Below are positions 1-8,770 of a stretch of DNA of 64,000 nucleotides, in pieces. Numbering within the stretch: position 1 is the first letter of the stretch; each line of letters starts with the position of its first letter. Below the pieces are notes generated by a model. The model was not told where the DNA came from. It searched no databases and saw nothing but the letters and a program-made list of their open reading frames with translations. The stretch is from Sporosarcina highlanderae (GTDB lineage Bacteria; Bacillota; Bacilli; Bacillales_A; Planococcaceae). A program made the translations under genes and the position numbers. The stretch covers positions 124,001 to 188,000 of the forward strand of contig NZ_JAROCC010000003.1 in NCBI RefSeq assembly GCF_030433715.1, written 5' to 3'.

Positions 1-40
1 ATGGGCATATGCCTATTTGTAAGGAAGGGAGAGAAAAGGG

Positions 41-688
41 ATGGAAATAGAGCGTATCAATGAAAATACAGTAAAGTTTTATTTATCGTATATAGACATA
101 GAAGAACGAGGCTTTACGCGTGAGGAAGTCTGGTACAATCGCGATAAAAGCGAGGAGCTCTTCTGGGAGATGATGGATGAAATCAATGACGAGACCGAAT
201 TTGAAGTAGAAGGTCCATTGTGGATTCAAGTCCATGCGATGAATAATGGAATCGAAGTGACAGTGACACGTGCACAAATGGAAAACACAGATATAGAATT
301 TGGAGTGGATGAGTCAGATAAGCATTTTGAACCTGACCCTAACATATTCGCAAACCCTGAACAGCTTATGAGTGAATTAAATGATGAGCCCGTAGTATGG
401 ACTTCTGATATGTTCGTGTTCGATGATTTCGAAAATCTCATTCCGTTAGCCAAGAAAATTCCCATATACGCAGTTCAATCATCTCTCTATTCATTTGAAA
501 ATAAATTCTATATGCATGTGATATACGATGAATCTGAAATGGACGACGATGCTAAATTGGATTATTGTAGTATTGTTTCAGAATACGGTTCATTATCCCA
601 GGTAACGATTCATCGTTTAGAGGAATATGGGAAGGTCATAATGGAATCCGATGTTTTGAAGACAGTTGAGAAATATTTCGGTGAATAA
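41..688 (+). CDS. mecA: Adaptor protein MecA
   Basis: Adaptor that delivers substrates such as ComK to the ClpCP protease in the cytoplasm. The 215 residues match the family length (about 218 in B. subtilis), and the N-terminus (MEIERINENTVKFYLSY) is characteristic. The middle is acidic and low complexity (about residues 85-120), as expected for the linker between the N-terminal substrate-binding and C-terminal ClpC-binding domains. A purine-rich GGAAGGGAGAG ribosome-binding site precedes the ATG. In B. subtilis mecA also lies next to coiA and pepF, so this looks like a conserved competence and proteolysis neighbourhood. A terminator follows directly, so the gene ends its own transcription unit. 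Confidence 0.95.
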   Translation: MEIERINENTVKFYLSYIDIEERGFTREEVWYNRDKSEELFWEMMDEINDETEFEVEGPLWIQVHAMNNGIEVTVTRAQMENTDIEFGVDESDKHFEPDPNIFANPEQLMSELNDEPVVWTSDMFVFDDFENLIPLAKKIPIYAVQSSLYSFENKFYMHVIYDESEMDDDAKLDYCSIVSEYGSLSQVTIHRLEEYGKVIMESDVLKTVEKYFGE

Positions 689-697
689 ATAGATAAC

Positions 698-735
698 AGC
701 TACTCCCTAAAAACATCGGGGAAGTAGCTTTTTTT
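698..735 (+). terminator. Intrinsic terminator after mecA
   Basis: AGCTACTCCC pairs with GGGGAAGTAGCT and is followed by a run of seven T. It separates mecA from coiA. Confidence 0.85.
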
Positions 736-772
736 GTTTAAAGACAATTGTTCAAAATAGTTGCATTTATGA

Positions 773-1957
773 ATGAAGATTCCTACAATTAATTCGAGAG
801 GAGTGAGGAGAATTTTAACAGCGTGTTCAGAGGATGGGCGGACAATCATTTTGTCTGCTGATCTAAAAAGAGAAGAACTTCGAAAGTGGAGGGAGACTCG
901 TAGCTTTTTCTGCCCACAATGCAGAGGTCCGGTACAATTGAAAGTCGGTAATATTGTAGTCCCCCATTTTGCTCATTTAAAAGACACAACCTGTCGTACA
1001 TCTTTTTCAGAGGGGGAATCCCCACAACATTTAACGGGCAAGTTGCTATTACATCAGTTGCTAACGGCAAATTCGCAAAATACGGTTTTGGAACCGTTGT
1101 TAGCCGAAATCTCACAGCGGCCAGACTTGCTTATTTTAAATGAACAGGAAAAAATCCCGATTGAGTTTCAATGCAGTACAATCCCCATCTCCCTTTTGGA
1201 AGAGCGAACGGATGGGTTTCGGAAGATTGGAATGCCTCCTATTTGGATATTGCACACGCCAACAAAGTTTGCAAATTTTCCCGAAGGTATAGGGACATTT
1301 CAGTTTTCAAAGTTTGAGGAATGGTTTATTGTCAGCACCCCACCTGAAGGAGATGTGCTCCTTACATTTAATCCCCAAATGAAAACATTTCATTATTTCA
1401 CTAGTTTGTTGCATGTGGCGGGCCAAAGGTATATTGGCATGCACCACATCCTTCCCGTTAACTATCAATCCTTTCCATTTTTACGTCCTAAGATACCATT
1501 AGAAAAGGACCTTGCCCGATATGTAAATCTATATAATTCCAAGCGTCATGAAGATCTTGAACGTTCGGTTTTATTGAACAGAAAAGGTATTACTAATCCC
1601 TTTTTGAGATGCTGCTATGAAATGAGGATACTACCGACTAAACTGCCAGCATGGGTAGGTGTGCCTGTTTCTAAGAATCAAGCATTTCGTGAAGCGGATT
1701 TTGAATGGCAACTGCGGCTCCTTCATTTTCTGAAGCGAAAAGGCCTTGGTTTAATGAAAGTGAATGCGTATCATTTACGGCAATTTGTTAGGAGTTTTGA
1801 AAATCCTTCAACTGAAAAAATTTCTGCTTGTCAAAACTATCTCTCGTTTTTAGTCAAATACGGGGTGGACAACCCTTTGAATAATACTGACTTCAGCGAA
1901 AAGGTCATTTTGTATATAATTTCAGAAAGATTTCTTGCAAATGACCGACAAAATTGA
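773..1957 (+). CDS. coiA: Competence protein CoiA-like
   Basis: CoiA-family nuclease-like protein, needed in competent B. subtilis for recombination of incoming DNA. A CxxC pair near the N-terminus (CPQCRGP) is followed by PHFAHL, then a restriction-endonuclease-like core with RPDLLIL and IEFQCS, the spacing expected for a D...ExQ site of the PD-(D/E)XK type. The start is uncertain. ATG 773 is the only upstream ATG but has no ribosome-binding site. A strong AGAGGAG (797-803) sits 8 bases before an in-frame ATT at 812, where the protein would begin like typical CoiA (xLTACSEDG). GTG 803 is also in frame but overlaps that site. The product is about 381-394 residues. The position between mecA and pepF is conserved. 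Confidence 0.88.
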   Translation: MKIPTINSRGVRRILTACSEDGRTIILSADLKREELRKWRETRSFFCPQCRGPVQLKVGNIVVPHFAHLKDTTCRTSFSEGESPQHLTGKLLLHQLLTANSQNTVLEPLLAEISQRPDLLILNEQEKIPIEFQCSTIPISLLEERTDGFRKIGMPPIWILHTPTKFANFPEGIGTFQFSKFEEWFIVSTPPEGDVLLTFNPQMKTFHYFTSLLHVAGQRYIGMHHILPVNYQSFPFLRPKIPLEKDLARYVNLYNSKRHEDLERSVLLNRKGITNPFLRCCYEMRILPTKLPAWVGVPVSKNQAFREADFEWQLRLLHFLKRKGLGLMKVNAYHLRQFVRSFENPSTEKISACQNYLSFLVKYGVDNPLNNTDFSEKVILYIISERFLANDRQN

Positions 1958-2011
1958 GAGAATAATAATGATTCGATTTACGAAGAAATTTTTAGGGGGA
2001 GGAAGTTGAAA

Positions 2012-3832
2012 ATGACGACGGAAGTTAAAAACAAAGTGTTAACCCGTGACCAAGTCAAAGTGGATGAAACTTGGCGCTTGGAAGATATTTTCCCCACGGA
2101 TGAAGCGTGGGAGCAGGATTTTAAAGCAATCGAGGAACTATTAGCAAGTGCAGAAAGCTATAAAGGGACATTGAATAATGGTCCTGAAGCTTTGGCCGAG
2201 GCTCTTACCTACCGTGATACTGTTTACCAAAGAATGGGCAAGTTATACACATACTCCCATTTGAAAGGTGATCAAGACACGACAAACAGCTTCTATCAAG
2301 CGATGGATAGCCGTGCGAAATCATTGTACTCTAAAGTTTCTACTGCACTATCATTCTTCACACCAGAGTTATTGACAATCCCTGAAGAAGAATTGAACAG
2401 TCTTGTTGAGAATAATGATAACTTAAGCGTTTACAAGTTTGAGTTTGAAAAAATGAACTCACGCCGGGCTCACATCCTTTTAGCAGAACAAGAGGCAATC
2501 CTTGCGCAATTGGGCGAGGTAACAGGAAATGCCGCTGAAACGTTTAGCATGTTGAACAATGCTGATTTGACATTCCCGATGGTAAAGGATGAAAACGGCG
2601 AGGAATCTGAGCTTTCTCATGGTCGTTATATCCGTTTCCTTGAAAGTAAAGATCCAAAAGTGCGTGAAGAAGCATTTAAAGCAATGTACAGCAAATATGG
2701 TGAGTTCAAAAACACATTTGCATCTACATTGAGTGGAAATGTGAAAAAGAATAATGTCAATGCGCGAATCCGCAAATTTGATTCTGCCCGTCACGCTGCT
2801 CTATCGGCAAACCATATTCCAGAACAAGTTTACGACAACCTTGTTAACACAATTAATAAAAACCTTGAACTGCACCATCGCTATGTGGCTCTACGTAAGA
2901 AGGTACTTGGACTAAATGAACTTCATATGTGGGACATGTTCGCGCCAATGGTAAAAGACGTTGAAATGAAAGTTCCTTATGAGGAAGCAACAGACACAAT
3001 GCTTGAAAGCTTCCATCCATTAGGTGAAGAGTATAAATCCATTGTTAAAGAAGGACTTGATAACCGCTGGGTGGACGTCCGCGAAAATAAAGGGAAGCGC
3101 TCAGGAGCTTATTCATCTGGATCTTATGGCACAAACCCATATATCTTAATGAACTGGCAAGATAATGTGAATAACTTGTTCACATTGGCTCATGAATTTG
3201 GCCATAGTGTTCACAGCTATTATTCCCGTAAAACACAGCCATACAACTACAGCGGCTATTCGATCTTTGTTGCGGAAGTTGCATCTACAGTAAACGAAGC
3301 AATCTTGAATGATCATCTATTAAAAACAATTGATGACGAGCAAAAACGTATTTATTTACTGAATCATTGGCTCGAAGGATTCCGTGGTACAGTATTCCGT
3401 CAGACAATGTTTGCTGAATTTGAGCACAGAATCTACCAGCTTGACCAGCAAGGCGTTGCATTGACAGCTGATAAACTATCGGAAGAATACGGCGCGTTGA
3501 ACAAGAAGTATTTTGGTGATGCAGTTGAAGTGGATCCTGAAATCGCTCTTGAATGGGCACGTATCCCACACTTCTACTATAATTATTATGTGTACCAATA
3601 CGCAACAGGTTTCAGTGCAGCTGTTGCATTAAGCCATCAGATCCTTACTGAAGGTCAACCTGCTGTCGACCGATACATCAATAACTTCTTGAAAGCCGGC
3701 TCATCGGATTATCCGATTGAGGTTCTGAAAAAAGCGGGAGTCGATATGACTTCTACAGCACCGATTGAAGAGGCATGCCGTGTGTTTGAAGAAAGATTGA
3801 ACGAGTTGGAAGAGTTACTGAATAAGCAATAA
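2012..3832 (+). CDS. pepF: Oligoendopeptidase F (M3 family)
   Basis: Cytoplasmic zinc metallopeptidase of family M3B that cleaves medium-sized oligopeptides. The HEXXH zinc site is visible as HEFGH at about residues 394-398, with a downstream glutamate region (FVAEVASTVNEA) giving the third ligand. The length, about 606 residues, is normal for PepF. I choose ATG 2012 over TTG 2006 because GGGGGAGGA (1995-2003) is 8 bases from the ATG and only 2 from the TTG. The gene follows coiA by about 50 bases with no terminator between, so they may be cotranscribed. A strong terminator follows. Confidence 0.95.
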   Translation: MTTEVKNKVLTRDQVKVDETWRLEDIFPTDEAWEQDFKAIEELLASAESYKGTLNNGPEALAEALTYRDTVYQRMGKLYTYSHLKGDQDTTNSFYQAMDSRAKSLYSKVSTALSFFTPELLTIPEEELNSLVENNDNLSVYKFEFEKMNSRRAHILLAEQEAILAQLGEVTGNAAETFSMLNNADLTFPMVKDENGEESELSHGRYIRFLESKDPKVREEAFKAMYSKYGEFKNTFASTLSGNVKKNNVNARIRKFDSARHAALSANHIPEQVYDNLVNTINKNLELHHRYVALRKKVLGLNELHMWDMFAPMVKDVEMKVPYEEATDTMLESFHPLGEEYKSIVKEGLDNRWVDVRENKGKRSGAYSSGSYGTNPYILMNWQDNVNNLFTLAHEFGHSVHSYYSRKTQPYNYSGYSIFVAEVASTVNEAILNDHLLKTIDDEQKRIYLLNHWLEGFRGTVFRQTMFAEFEHRIYQLDQQGVALTADKLSEEYGALNKKYFGDAVEVDPEIALEWARIPHFYYNYYVYQYATGFSAAVALSHQILTEGQPAVDRYINNFLKAGSSDYPIEVLKKAGVDMTSTAPIEEACRVFEERLNELEELLNKQ

Positions 3833-3838
3833 AAAAAT

Positions 3839-3875
3839 CCTGACTTGGTAATGTTTGTCGCCAAGTCAGGTTTTT
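3839..3875 (+). terminator. Intrinsic terminator after pepF
   Basis: A perfect 10-bp stem, CCTGACTTGG with CCAAGTCAGG, is followed by TTTTT. Confidence 0.92.
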
Positions 3876-3911
3876 GATTCTATGAATCATCGATATTCTT
3901 CTATAATAAAA

Positions 3912-3927
3912 GTAAAAGCGCTTACAT
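3912..3927. promoter_or_regulatory. Possible CcpA (cre-like) site
   Basis: The reverse complement reads TGTAAGCGCTTTTAC, one mismatch from the usual catabolite-responsive element pattern and built around the palindrome AAGCGCTT. It lies about 110 bases upstream of the RoxS promoter. Sequence resemblance only; chance occurrence is possible. Confidence 0.35.
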
Positions 3928-4034
3928 TTAGTGTATTTACAATCGGGGTAGCGACTGATAGTCTGTAAGTCTTTAGGTAAGGGATTTGCATATGGTTTTA
4001 TTTGTGACAGAGATGTGAAACTTTATGTGAAATG

Positions 4035-4063
4035 TTGCATTAACTATTATTTCGTGATAAATT
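4035..4063 (+). promoter_or_regulatory. Sigma-A-like promoter for RoxS
   Basis: TTGCAT and TAAATT are separated by exactly 17 bases, with a TG one base upstream of the -10 (extended -10). The start point would be about 4070, which matches the expected 5' end of RoxS/RsaE. Confidence 0.75.
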
Positions 4064-4068
4064 ATAGA

Positions 4069-4084
4069 TGTGAAATAAATCACA
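4069..4084. promoter_or_regulatory. Rex/Fnr-type palindrome at the RoxS 5' end
   Basis: TGTGA-N6-TCACA is a perfect inverted repeat (TGTGAAATAAATCACA). It overlaps the predicted transcription start, so it lies in both the DNA control region and the first bases of the RNA. Rex and Fnr both bind sites of this general form. RoxS is known to be controlled by redox regulators (ResD/SrrA, Rex), so Rex is the likelier candidate here. Confidence 0.65.
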
Positions 4085-4184
4085 TACCAAACATACACCC
4101 CTTTTGTTTGAACGTGAACATTTCTCCCATTCCCTTTGTAAAAGAGCATCCCTCTCCCCCAGGAGCGGATGCTCTTTTCTTTTT
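4070..4184 (+). ncRNA. roxS: RoxS/RsaE small regulatory RNA
   Basis: A trans-acting small RNA that base-pairs with mRNAs of central metabolism and redox genes in Bacillus and Staphylococcus. The sequence shows the hallmark C-rich single-stranded motifs ACACCCCTTTTG (about 4093-4105) and TTTCTCCCATTCCC (about 4119-4133). It begins with the conserved GAAATAAATCACATA block and ends in a hairpin (GAGCATCC with GGATGCTC, 4144-4174) with a T-rich tail. It has its own promoter (4035-4063) and terminator and contains no plausible gene. Its length of about 115 nt matches B. subtilis RoxS. It lies in a 419-bp gap between pepF and the convergent spxH. Confidence 0.88.
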
Positions 4185-4206
4185 ACTTAAAAATTGTCAT
4201 CCAACT

Positions 4207-4249
4207 AAAAAGCAGGCGTCCCGATTAGTAGCCGGGACGCCTGCTTTTT
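4207..4249 (-). terminator. Terminator of the spxH operon
   Basis: AAAAAGCAGGCGTCCCG pairs with CGGGACGCCTGCTTTTT around a short loop. The stem is flanked by A and T runs, so it can act in both directions. It lies immediately beyond the spxH stop codon. Confidence 0.92.
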
Positions 4250-4251
4250 AT

Positions 4252-5064
4252 CTATTGTCGTTTACGCCAAAGCGTTACATTATTGAATGGTTGCCTCTCC
4301 AAATTTTGTTGGAGTAGCTGCTTTTTCAACTCGCGTTCAGCTGATTTCTCTGAGATGTGGTAGATCTCAGCGACTTCTTTCGTTGCGAGTGAATCAAAGC
4401 GTTTAAAAAGATCATCAAGTGGTGGGGGAGTGTCCGGGTCGATTGGATAACCGACCATCTCCTCTAAAATCTGTTCATAGATTTCATAAGAGTGGAGTCC
4501 GTTCACCTTGAGTCCTTCGTCTTCAATGTTTTCATTGAAAAAAACAAAGGATGGGGCAATATCCACTTCCATTTCATTCGCAAGGTACAAATCCACCTGC
4601 AAGGAACGCAAGACATTATGGGATGAGAAGTCGAGGATGAATTCATCAACGTCCAGCCCTAATTTTTCAGCGATTTCAACAAGAACCGAAAACGATAAGA
4701 CGTTCCTTGACTTCAAGTAGGTATATTCGAATAGTTTCGAGAGAAAACGGAAACCGGCCCGTTTTCCTTGGAATTCCGCGGCTTTCATTGCGATACTTGG
4801 AAAGGACGGATGGGTTTTATCGCATGATTTAACATCATCACATCGATTGCTCAAGTTTGTAAGATTCATCTTGGGCAATGATGATCGAAGTACAATTCTT
4901 AATGTAAAGTAGCGTTCGTATTCAACCTGTAATTTACGGAGCAGAGGCTGAAGTGCCCAGCATTTGCTACATAAAGGGTCAACGAATGCATAGATCTCAA
5001 TGGGTTTTGATAAGGATGCTGACGAAGTGACACTGTTTTCCATAATCGTATCACGATTCACCAC
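4252..5064 (-). CDS. spxH: ClpXP adaptor protein SpxH (YjbH)
   Basis: Adaptor that presents the redox regulator Spx to ClpXP. It has a DsbA-like thioredoxin fold with a CxxC pair (LCSKCW, C32 and C35) near the N-terminus and a mostly helical remainder. The 270 residues are in the family range. Translation probably starts at GTG 5064: GAGGG lies 6 bases upstream, and this start overlaps the haemoglobin stop by 7 bases, implying translational coupling. ATG 5043 is the alternative. Pairing with a truncated haemoglobin gene is conserved in Bacillales. RoxS lies just beyond its terminator. Confidence 0.92.
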   Translation of the reverse strand: MVNRDTIMENSVTSSASLSKPIEIYAFVDPLCSKCWALQPLLRKLQVEYERYFTLRIVLRSSLPKMNLTNLSNRCDDVKSCDKTHPSFPSIAMKAAEFQGKRAGFRFLSKLFEYTYLKSRNVLSFSVLVEIAEKLGLDVDEFILDFSSHNVLRSLQVDLYLANEMEVDIAPSFVFFNENIEDEGLKVNGLHSYEIYEQILEEMVGYPIDPDTPPPLDDLFKRFDSLATKEVAEIYHISEKSAERELKKQLLQQNLERQPFNNVTLWRKRQ

Positions 5065-5450
5065 TCATCGCCCTCGTTTCTGTTCACCATGTGATTTGCA
5101 GTCATAACAAGCCGTTGGTAATACACGTCACGAAGTGTACCCTCAAGTCCTACATCGTTCATCGCTTCTTTCATGCAAGCGAGCCATGCTTGTGCTCGTG
5201 TCGGGGTTATAGGAAAAGGCATATGACGCGCTCTCATCATCGGATGTCCGTGTTCCTCCGTGAATAAATTCGGTCCGCCTAAAAATTGTGTTTGGAATTG
5301 TTTCTGTTTTCGTGCTGTTTCCGTCAGGTCTTCAGGGAAAATCGGAAATAAGTCCGGGTGGACAGCCACTTTTTCATAAAAACGATCGATGAGCTCAGAT
5401 AATTTTTCAGCGCCGATTTCCTCATAAGGAATCAAAGGTTTACGAATCAT
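5058..5450 (-). CDS. yjbI: Truncated haemoglobin (group II)
   Basis: Small haem protein of the trHb group II family, probably involved in oxygen or nitric-oxide chemistry linked to redox control. The sequence has the family landmarks FYEKVAVHPDL, a GGPNLFTEEHGHPMMR segment with the haem-pocket histidines, and HMPFPITPTRAQAWL. The reading frame extends to 5498, but I choose ATG 5450 (MIRKPLIPYEEIG): AAAGGAG lies about 10 bases upstream and it gives 130 residues, close to the 132 of B. subtilis YjbI. It is first in a two-gene operon with spxH. Confidence 0.9.
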   Translation of the reverse strand: MIRKPLIPYEEIGAEKLSELIDRFYEKVAVHPDLFPIFPEDLTETARKQKQFQTQFLGGPNLFTEEHGHPMMRARHMPFPITPTRAQAWLACMKEAMNDVGLEGTLRDVYYQRLVMTANHMVNRNEGDEW

Positions 5451-5542
5451 GTATGTCAATCTCCTTTGTTCTGACTGTATGGATATTCTAACAACCAAAC
5501 AAATCTTTCACAAATATATTGCCTTCCGAGGAATGAATAGTA

Positions 5543-6235
5543 TCAAACTTTAGCCGTATTATAGTAGTTTAAGACTTTTGAAACATAGTCTTGAGTTTCT
5601 TTGAAAGGTGGTATCCCACCGTATTTTTTTACATTGCCAGGCCCTGCGTTGTATGCAGCCAAAGCCAATTCAATAGTACCAAACTGGTCAAGCATTTGCC
5701 TTAGGTATTTTGTTCCGCCCATTATATTCTGCACCGGATCGAAACTGTTCCGTACTCCCAAGAACTTTGCAGTACCAGGCATAAGTTGCATCAATCCAAT
5801 TGCCCCCGCACCACTTACGGTGGTGCTGTTGAAATTGGATTCCTGTTTAATAACCGATGTGATCAAGCTTTCAGGCAGTCCATATACACGGGCTGCTTGT
5901 TCAACTAGCCCGCTGAAATGATTACCGCCCGAATCGGCAATCGGTTTTGAAGCAGTTTTCTGTAAGATAAGTTCAAGGCTGTTTGGGAGATAGACATTAT
6001 TCGAACCTTTAAATAGTAGATTCTCCATTGACGAAAGCCCGTCAAGCATTCCAAATGATTGATTCATAACTGAATGAGTATTGAAAGATTTATTATTTAT
6101 ACCATCTAATGCATTGTTTATCATGTCGCTGAACAAGGTGGAAGTGGAATCTTGTACACCAAAAGAGGACTGTACAGAACCCAAAGTCTGCATTGCTTGT
6201 ATATCCATCAATGTTCGGATTGTTCGTGCATTCAT
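5543..6235 (-). CDS. yjbJ: Lytic transglycosylase (SLT domain, YjbJ/CwlQ-like)
   Basis: Peptidoglycan-cleaving transglycosylase. The C-terminal half is an SLT fold: catalytic glutamate in VIKQESNF, GAIGLMQLMPGT, and ALAAYNAGPGNVKKYGG. The N-terminal half is low in recognisable motifs and no clear signal peptide is seen, as in YjbJ. The frame is open to 6337, but ATG 6235 (MNARTIRTLMDIQ) has GAAGGGGTG seven bases upstream and is the better start, giving 230 residues. It is divergent from relQ. The B. subtilis neighbours yjbK and yjbL that normally sit between them are missing here. Confidence 0.88.
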   Translation of the reverse strand: MNARTIRTLMDIQAMQTLGSVQSSFGVQDSTSTLFSDMINNALDGINNKSFNTHSVMNQSFGMLDGLSSMENLLFKGSNNVYLPNSLELILQKTASKPIADSGGNHFSGLVEQAARVYGLPESLITSVIKQESNFNSTTVSGAGAIGLMQLMPGTAKFLGVRNSFDPVQNIMGGTKYLRQMLDQFGTIELALAAYNAGPGNVKKYGGIPPFKETQDYVSKVLNYYNTAKV

Positions 6236-6382
6236 TAAGTGGCACCCCTTCTTTGATGCGAACAGAAGTCCATATACATTCAGTATATCAAGTCCTGCAC
6301 TAAAACGCATGTTACAAACTGCATCAAAGCCATTCATATGGTAGACTATAAAGGCATCAATAACAAGTCGGGAGGGCTACTG

Positions 6383-7057
6383 ATGAAGGAATGGAAGCAA
6401 TTTCTTGAGCCGTATAAACAAGCAGTTTCGGAACTTAAAGTGAAACTGAAAGGGTTACGGACACAATATGAGCTTGAAGGTGTACATATGCCGGTGGAGT
6501 TTGTGACGGGGCGTGTGAAACCTTTAGCAAGCATCTATGATAAAACCCTCGAAAAAGGAATTCCATTCAAACCTTCGGCAGAGTTAGCAGAAGAATTGCC
6601 TGATCTTGCAGGACTTCGGATCATGTGTCAGTTCGTGGATGATATTGGGAAAGTAGTCGATACATTGCGAAAGCGCACCGATATGAATGTTGTAGAGGAA
6701 AGAGATTATATATCGAATAAAAAACCGAGCGGGTACAGATCATTCCATATGATTATCGAATATCCTGTACAGACGATTCACGGTGAAAAGACAATTTTGG
6801 CAGAAATTCAAATCAGGACATTGGCGATGAATTTTTGGGCATCGATCGAGCATTCCCTGAATTACAAATACCAGGGTGAATTGCCTCATGAAATCAGGCA
6901 TCGTCTTGAACGCGCCGCGGAGGCGGCTTTCAGACTCGATGAGGAGATGTCGCTCATCCGTGATGAAATACATGATGCACAACAATACTTTACTGCATAT
7001 AAAGAAACAGCAGACAGAGGATATGGTGAAAAACGGAGGAGGGGGAGTGGGCGATGA
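6383..7057 (+). CDS. yjbM: Small alarmone synthetase RelQ (GTP pyrophosphokinase)
   Basis: Single-domain (p)ppGpp synthetase (YjbM/RelQ/SasB) that transfers pyrophosphate from ATP to GDP or GTP. Motifs of the synthetase domain are visible: [39 protein letters not shown] and [18 protein letters not shown]. No hydrolase or ACT domain is present. GGGAGG (6370-6375) lies seven bases before ATG 6383, so I use that start rather than ATG 6338. It gives 224 residues, against 211 in B. subtilis. It overlaps nadK by 4 bases (ATGA), the usual coupled arrangement in Bacillales. Confidence 0.93.
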   Translation: MKEWKQFLEPYKQAVSELKVKLKGLRTQYELEGVHMPVEFVTGRVKPLASIYDKTLEKGIPFKPSAELAEELPDLAGLRIMCQFVDDIGKVVDTLRKRTDMNVVEERDYISNKKPSGYRSFHMIIEYPVQTIHGEKTILAEIQIRTLAMNFWASIEHSLNYKYQGELPHEIRHRLERAAEAAFRLDEEMSLIRDEIHDAQQYFTAYKETADRGYGEKRRRGSGR

Positions 7058-7857
7058 TGAAATTTGCGGTTCAGACTAGGAATGATTCACTTTCAAACCG
7101 ATTACGGGATGAAGCTGTCGAGTACTTAACAGACTTTGGACTTGTTTTCGATGAAGATTCACCTGATATTGTCTTATCGGTTGGCGGAGATGGGACTTTG
7201 CTTCATGCCTTTCATAAATATATCCATCGACTGAAAGATACGGCATTCATAGGCATTCATACAGGGCATCTTGGTTTTTACGCTGATTGGAAGCCGTCCG
7301 AAATGGAAAAATTGGTCTTGTCGATTGCACGTAAAGAATACAATGTGATCGAGTACCCATTATTAGAAGTGACCATTACCTATCGTAATACAGATCAGGA
7401 AGCCAAATACCTCGCGTTGAATGAATCGACAGTCAAATCCCCCGAGGTGACTCTGGTAATGGACGTTGAACTGAACGGTGTGCTTTTTGAAAGATTCCGA
7501 GGGGATGGTTTATGCATGTCTACACCTTCCGGATCTACTGCATATAATAAAGCACTTGGCGGGGCAATCATCCATCCATCATTGGATGCTATACAACTAA
7601 CCGAAATGGCCTCCATTAATAATCGGGTATTTAGAACAGTTGGTTCCCCGTTAATTTTGCCGGCACATCATTCGTGTGTATTGACTCCGGTAAATGGACC
7701 GGATTTTATGGTTACTATTGATCATTTGCAGTTATTGCATAAAGACGTTAAATCAATAGAATATAAGGTTGCGGATGAGAAAGTGAGATTTGGTAGATTT
7801 CGTCCTTTCCCATTTTGGACAAGGGTCCATGATTCATTTATAGCAAGTGAAGAGTGA
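7054..7857 (+). CDS. nadK: NAD kinase
   Basis: Phosphorylates NAD to NADP in the cytoplasm. The family signatures are present: [10 protein letters not shown] near residue 45, LNESTVKS, and the substrate-binding [15 protein letters not shown]. The 267 residues match the short Gram-positive form (ppnKA, 266 in B. subtilis). The start overlaps the relQ stop. A purine-rich GGAGGAGGGGG upstream serves either of two tandem ATG codons (7054, 7057). In B. subtilis a paralogous ppnK mRNA is a reported RoxS target; whether RoxS acts here is not visible. Confidence 0.94.
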   Translation: MMKFAVQTRNDSLSNRLRDEAVEYLTDFGLVFDEDSPDIVLSVGGDGTLLHAFHKYIHRLKDTAFIGIHTGHLGFYADWKPSEMEKLVLSIARKEYNVIEYPLLEVTITYRNTDQEAKYLALNESTVKSPEVTLVMDVELNGVLFERFRGDGLCMSTPSGSTAYNKALGGAIIHPSLDAIQLTEMASINNRVFRTVGSPLILPAHHSCVLTPVNGPDFMVTIDHLQLLHKDVKSIEYKVADEKVRFGRFRPFPFWTRVHDSFIASEE

Positions 7858-7864
7858 TGAAACA

Positions 7865-8770
7865 ATGAGTGATAATCGGTTTACTTTAAACTTTATTGTG
7901 GAAGAGAAAAATCTATTAAGAGAATTCCTGCACGCGAAAGGGATTTCCAAACGAACATTAACTGCCGTGAAGTATGACGGTGGTCAATTATTAGTGAACG
8001 GTACGGAGCAAACTGTTCGGCATATAGTAGAAGTAGGGGACACGGTAACGGTTCAGTTCCCGAGAGAAATGCCAAGCGATGGACTTGTTTTAGAATCGGG
8101 AACGCTAACTATTCTATATGAAGATGAAGCGATTATTATCGTGGATAAGCCGGCAGGACAAGGGACTATCCCGTCCCGTGACCATCCAGCCGGAACAATT
8201 GCAAATTATATTGCAGGTAAATTCATGGAAGAGAAAGTCCCTTCAACAGTGCATATTGTAACAAGATTGGATACTGATACATCAGGCCTTATATGTGTAG
8301 CCAAAAATCGTCATATCCATCATCTTTTGAGTGAACAGATACGCGAGACTGGATTCTATCGAAATTATGTCGCATTTGCAGAAGGTCATATTTCAATGGG
8401 TGCCTTTGAAATCGAGCAACCTATCGGGCGGAAAGATGGGAGCATTATCGAAAGGATTGTCCGTTCAGACGGTCAATACTCCAAAACGGTCGGCAAAGTT
8501 CTTGGACATTATGAACTGAATGGTTCAAAATACACTGCAGTTTCCCTTGAACTTCATACCGGCCGGACGCATCAGATCCGCGTTCATCTTCAATGGCTTG
8601 GGCATCCGCTTGTCGGAGATGATTTGTATGGTGGTTCACGCCATCTTCTCAACAGACAGGCGTTACATTGTGCATCGATCGGTTTCCGGCATCCGCTATC
8701 GGGAAACCGACATCTATTCACTAGTGAACTTCCCGCTGACCTAGCTATGTTGATCAGTCAAAATGAGTGA
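7865..8770 (+). CDS. yjbO: RluA-family pseudouridine synthase (YjbO-like)
   Basis: Pseudouridine synthase of the RluA/RluD type acting on structured RNA, probably rRNA. The N-terminal part resembles an S4 RNA-binding segment ([24 protein letters not shown]). The catalytic aspartate is in [12 protein letters not shown], and [24 protein letters not shown] is the conserved C-terminal block. The frame opens at GTG 7847 inside nadK, but that codon has no ribosome-binding site; ATG 7865 is the more likely start. It is the third gene of the relQ-nadK operon and converges on prpE. Confidence 0.9.
   Translation: MSDNRFTLNFIVEEKNLLREFLHAKGISKRTLTAVKYDGGQLLVNGTEQTVRHIVEVGDTVTVQFPREMPSDGLVLESGTLTILYEDEAIIIVDKPAGQGTIPSRDHPAGTIANYIAGKFMEEKVPSTVHIVTRLDTDTSGLICVAKNRHIHHLLSEQIRETGFYRNYVAFAEGHISMGAFEIEQPIGRKDGSIIERIVRSDGQYSKTVGKVLGHYELNGSKYTAVSLELHTGRTHQIRVHLQWLGHPLVGDDLYGGSRHLLNRQALHCASIGFRHPLSGNRHLFTSELPADLAMLISQNE

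Noticed and set aside
4015..4317. 100-residue ORF over the RoxS region
   Set aside because: Overlaps the small RNA, its terminator and the spxH terminator; no coding character.
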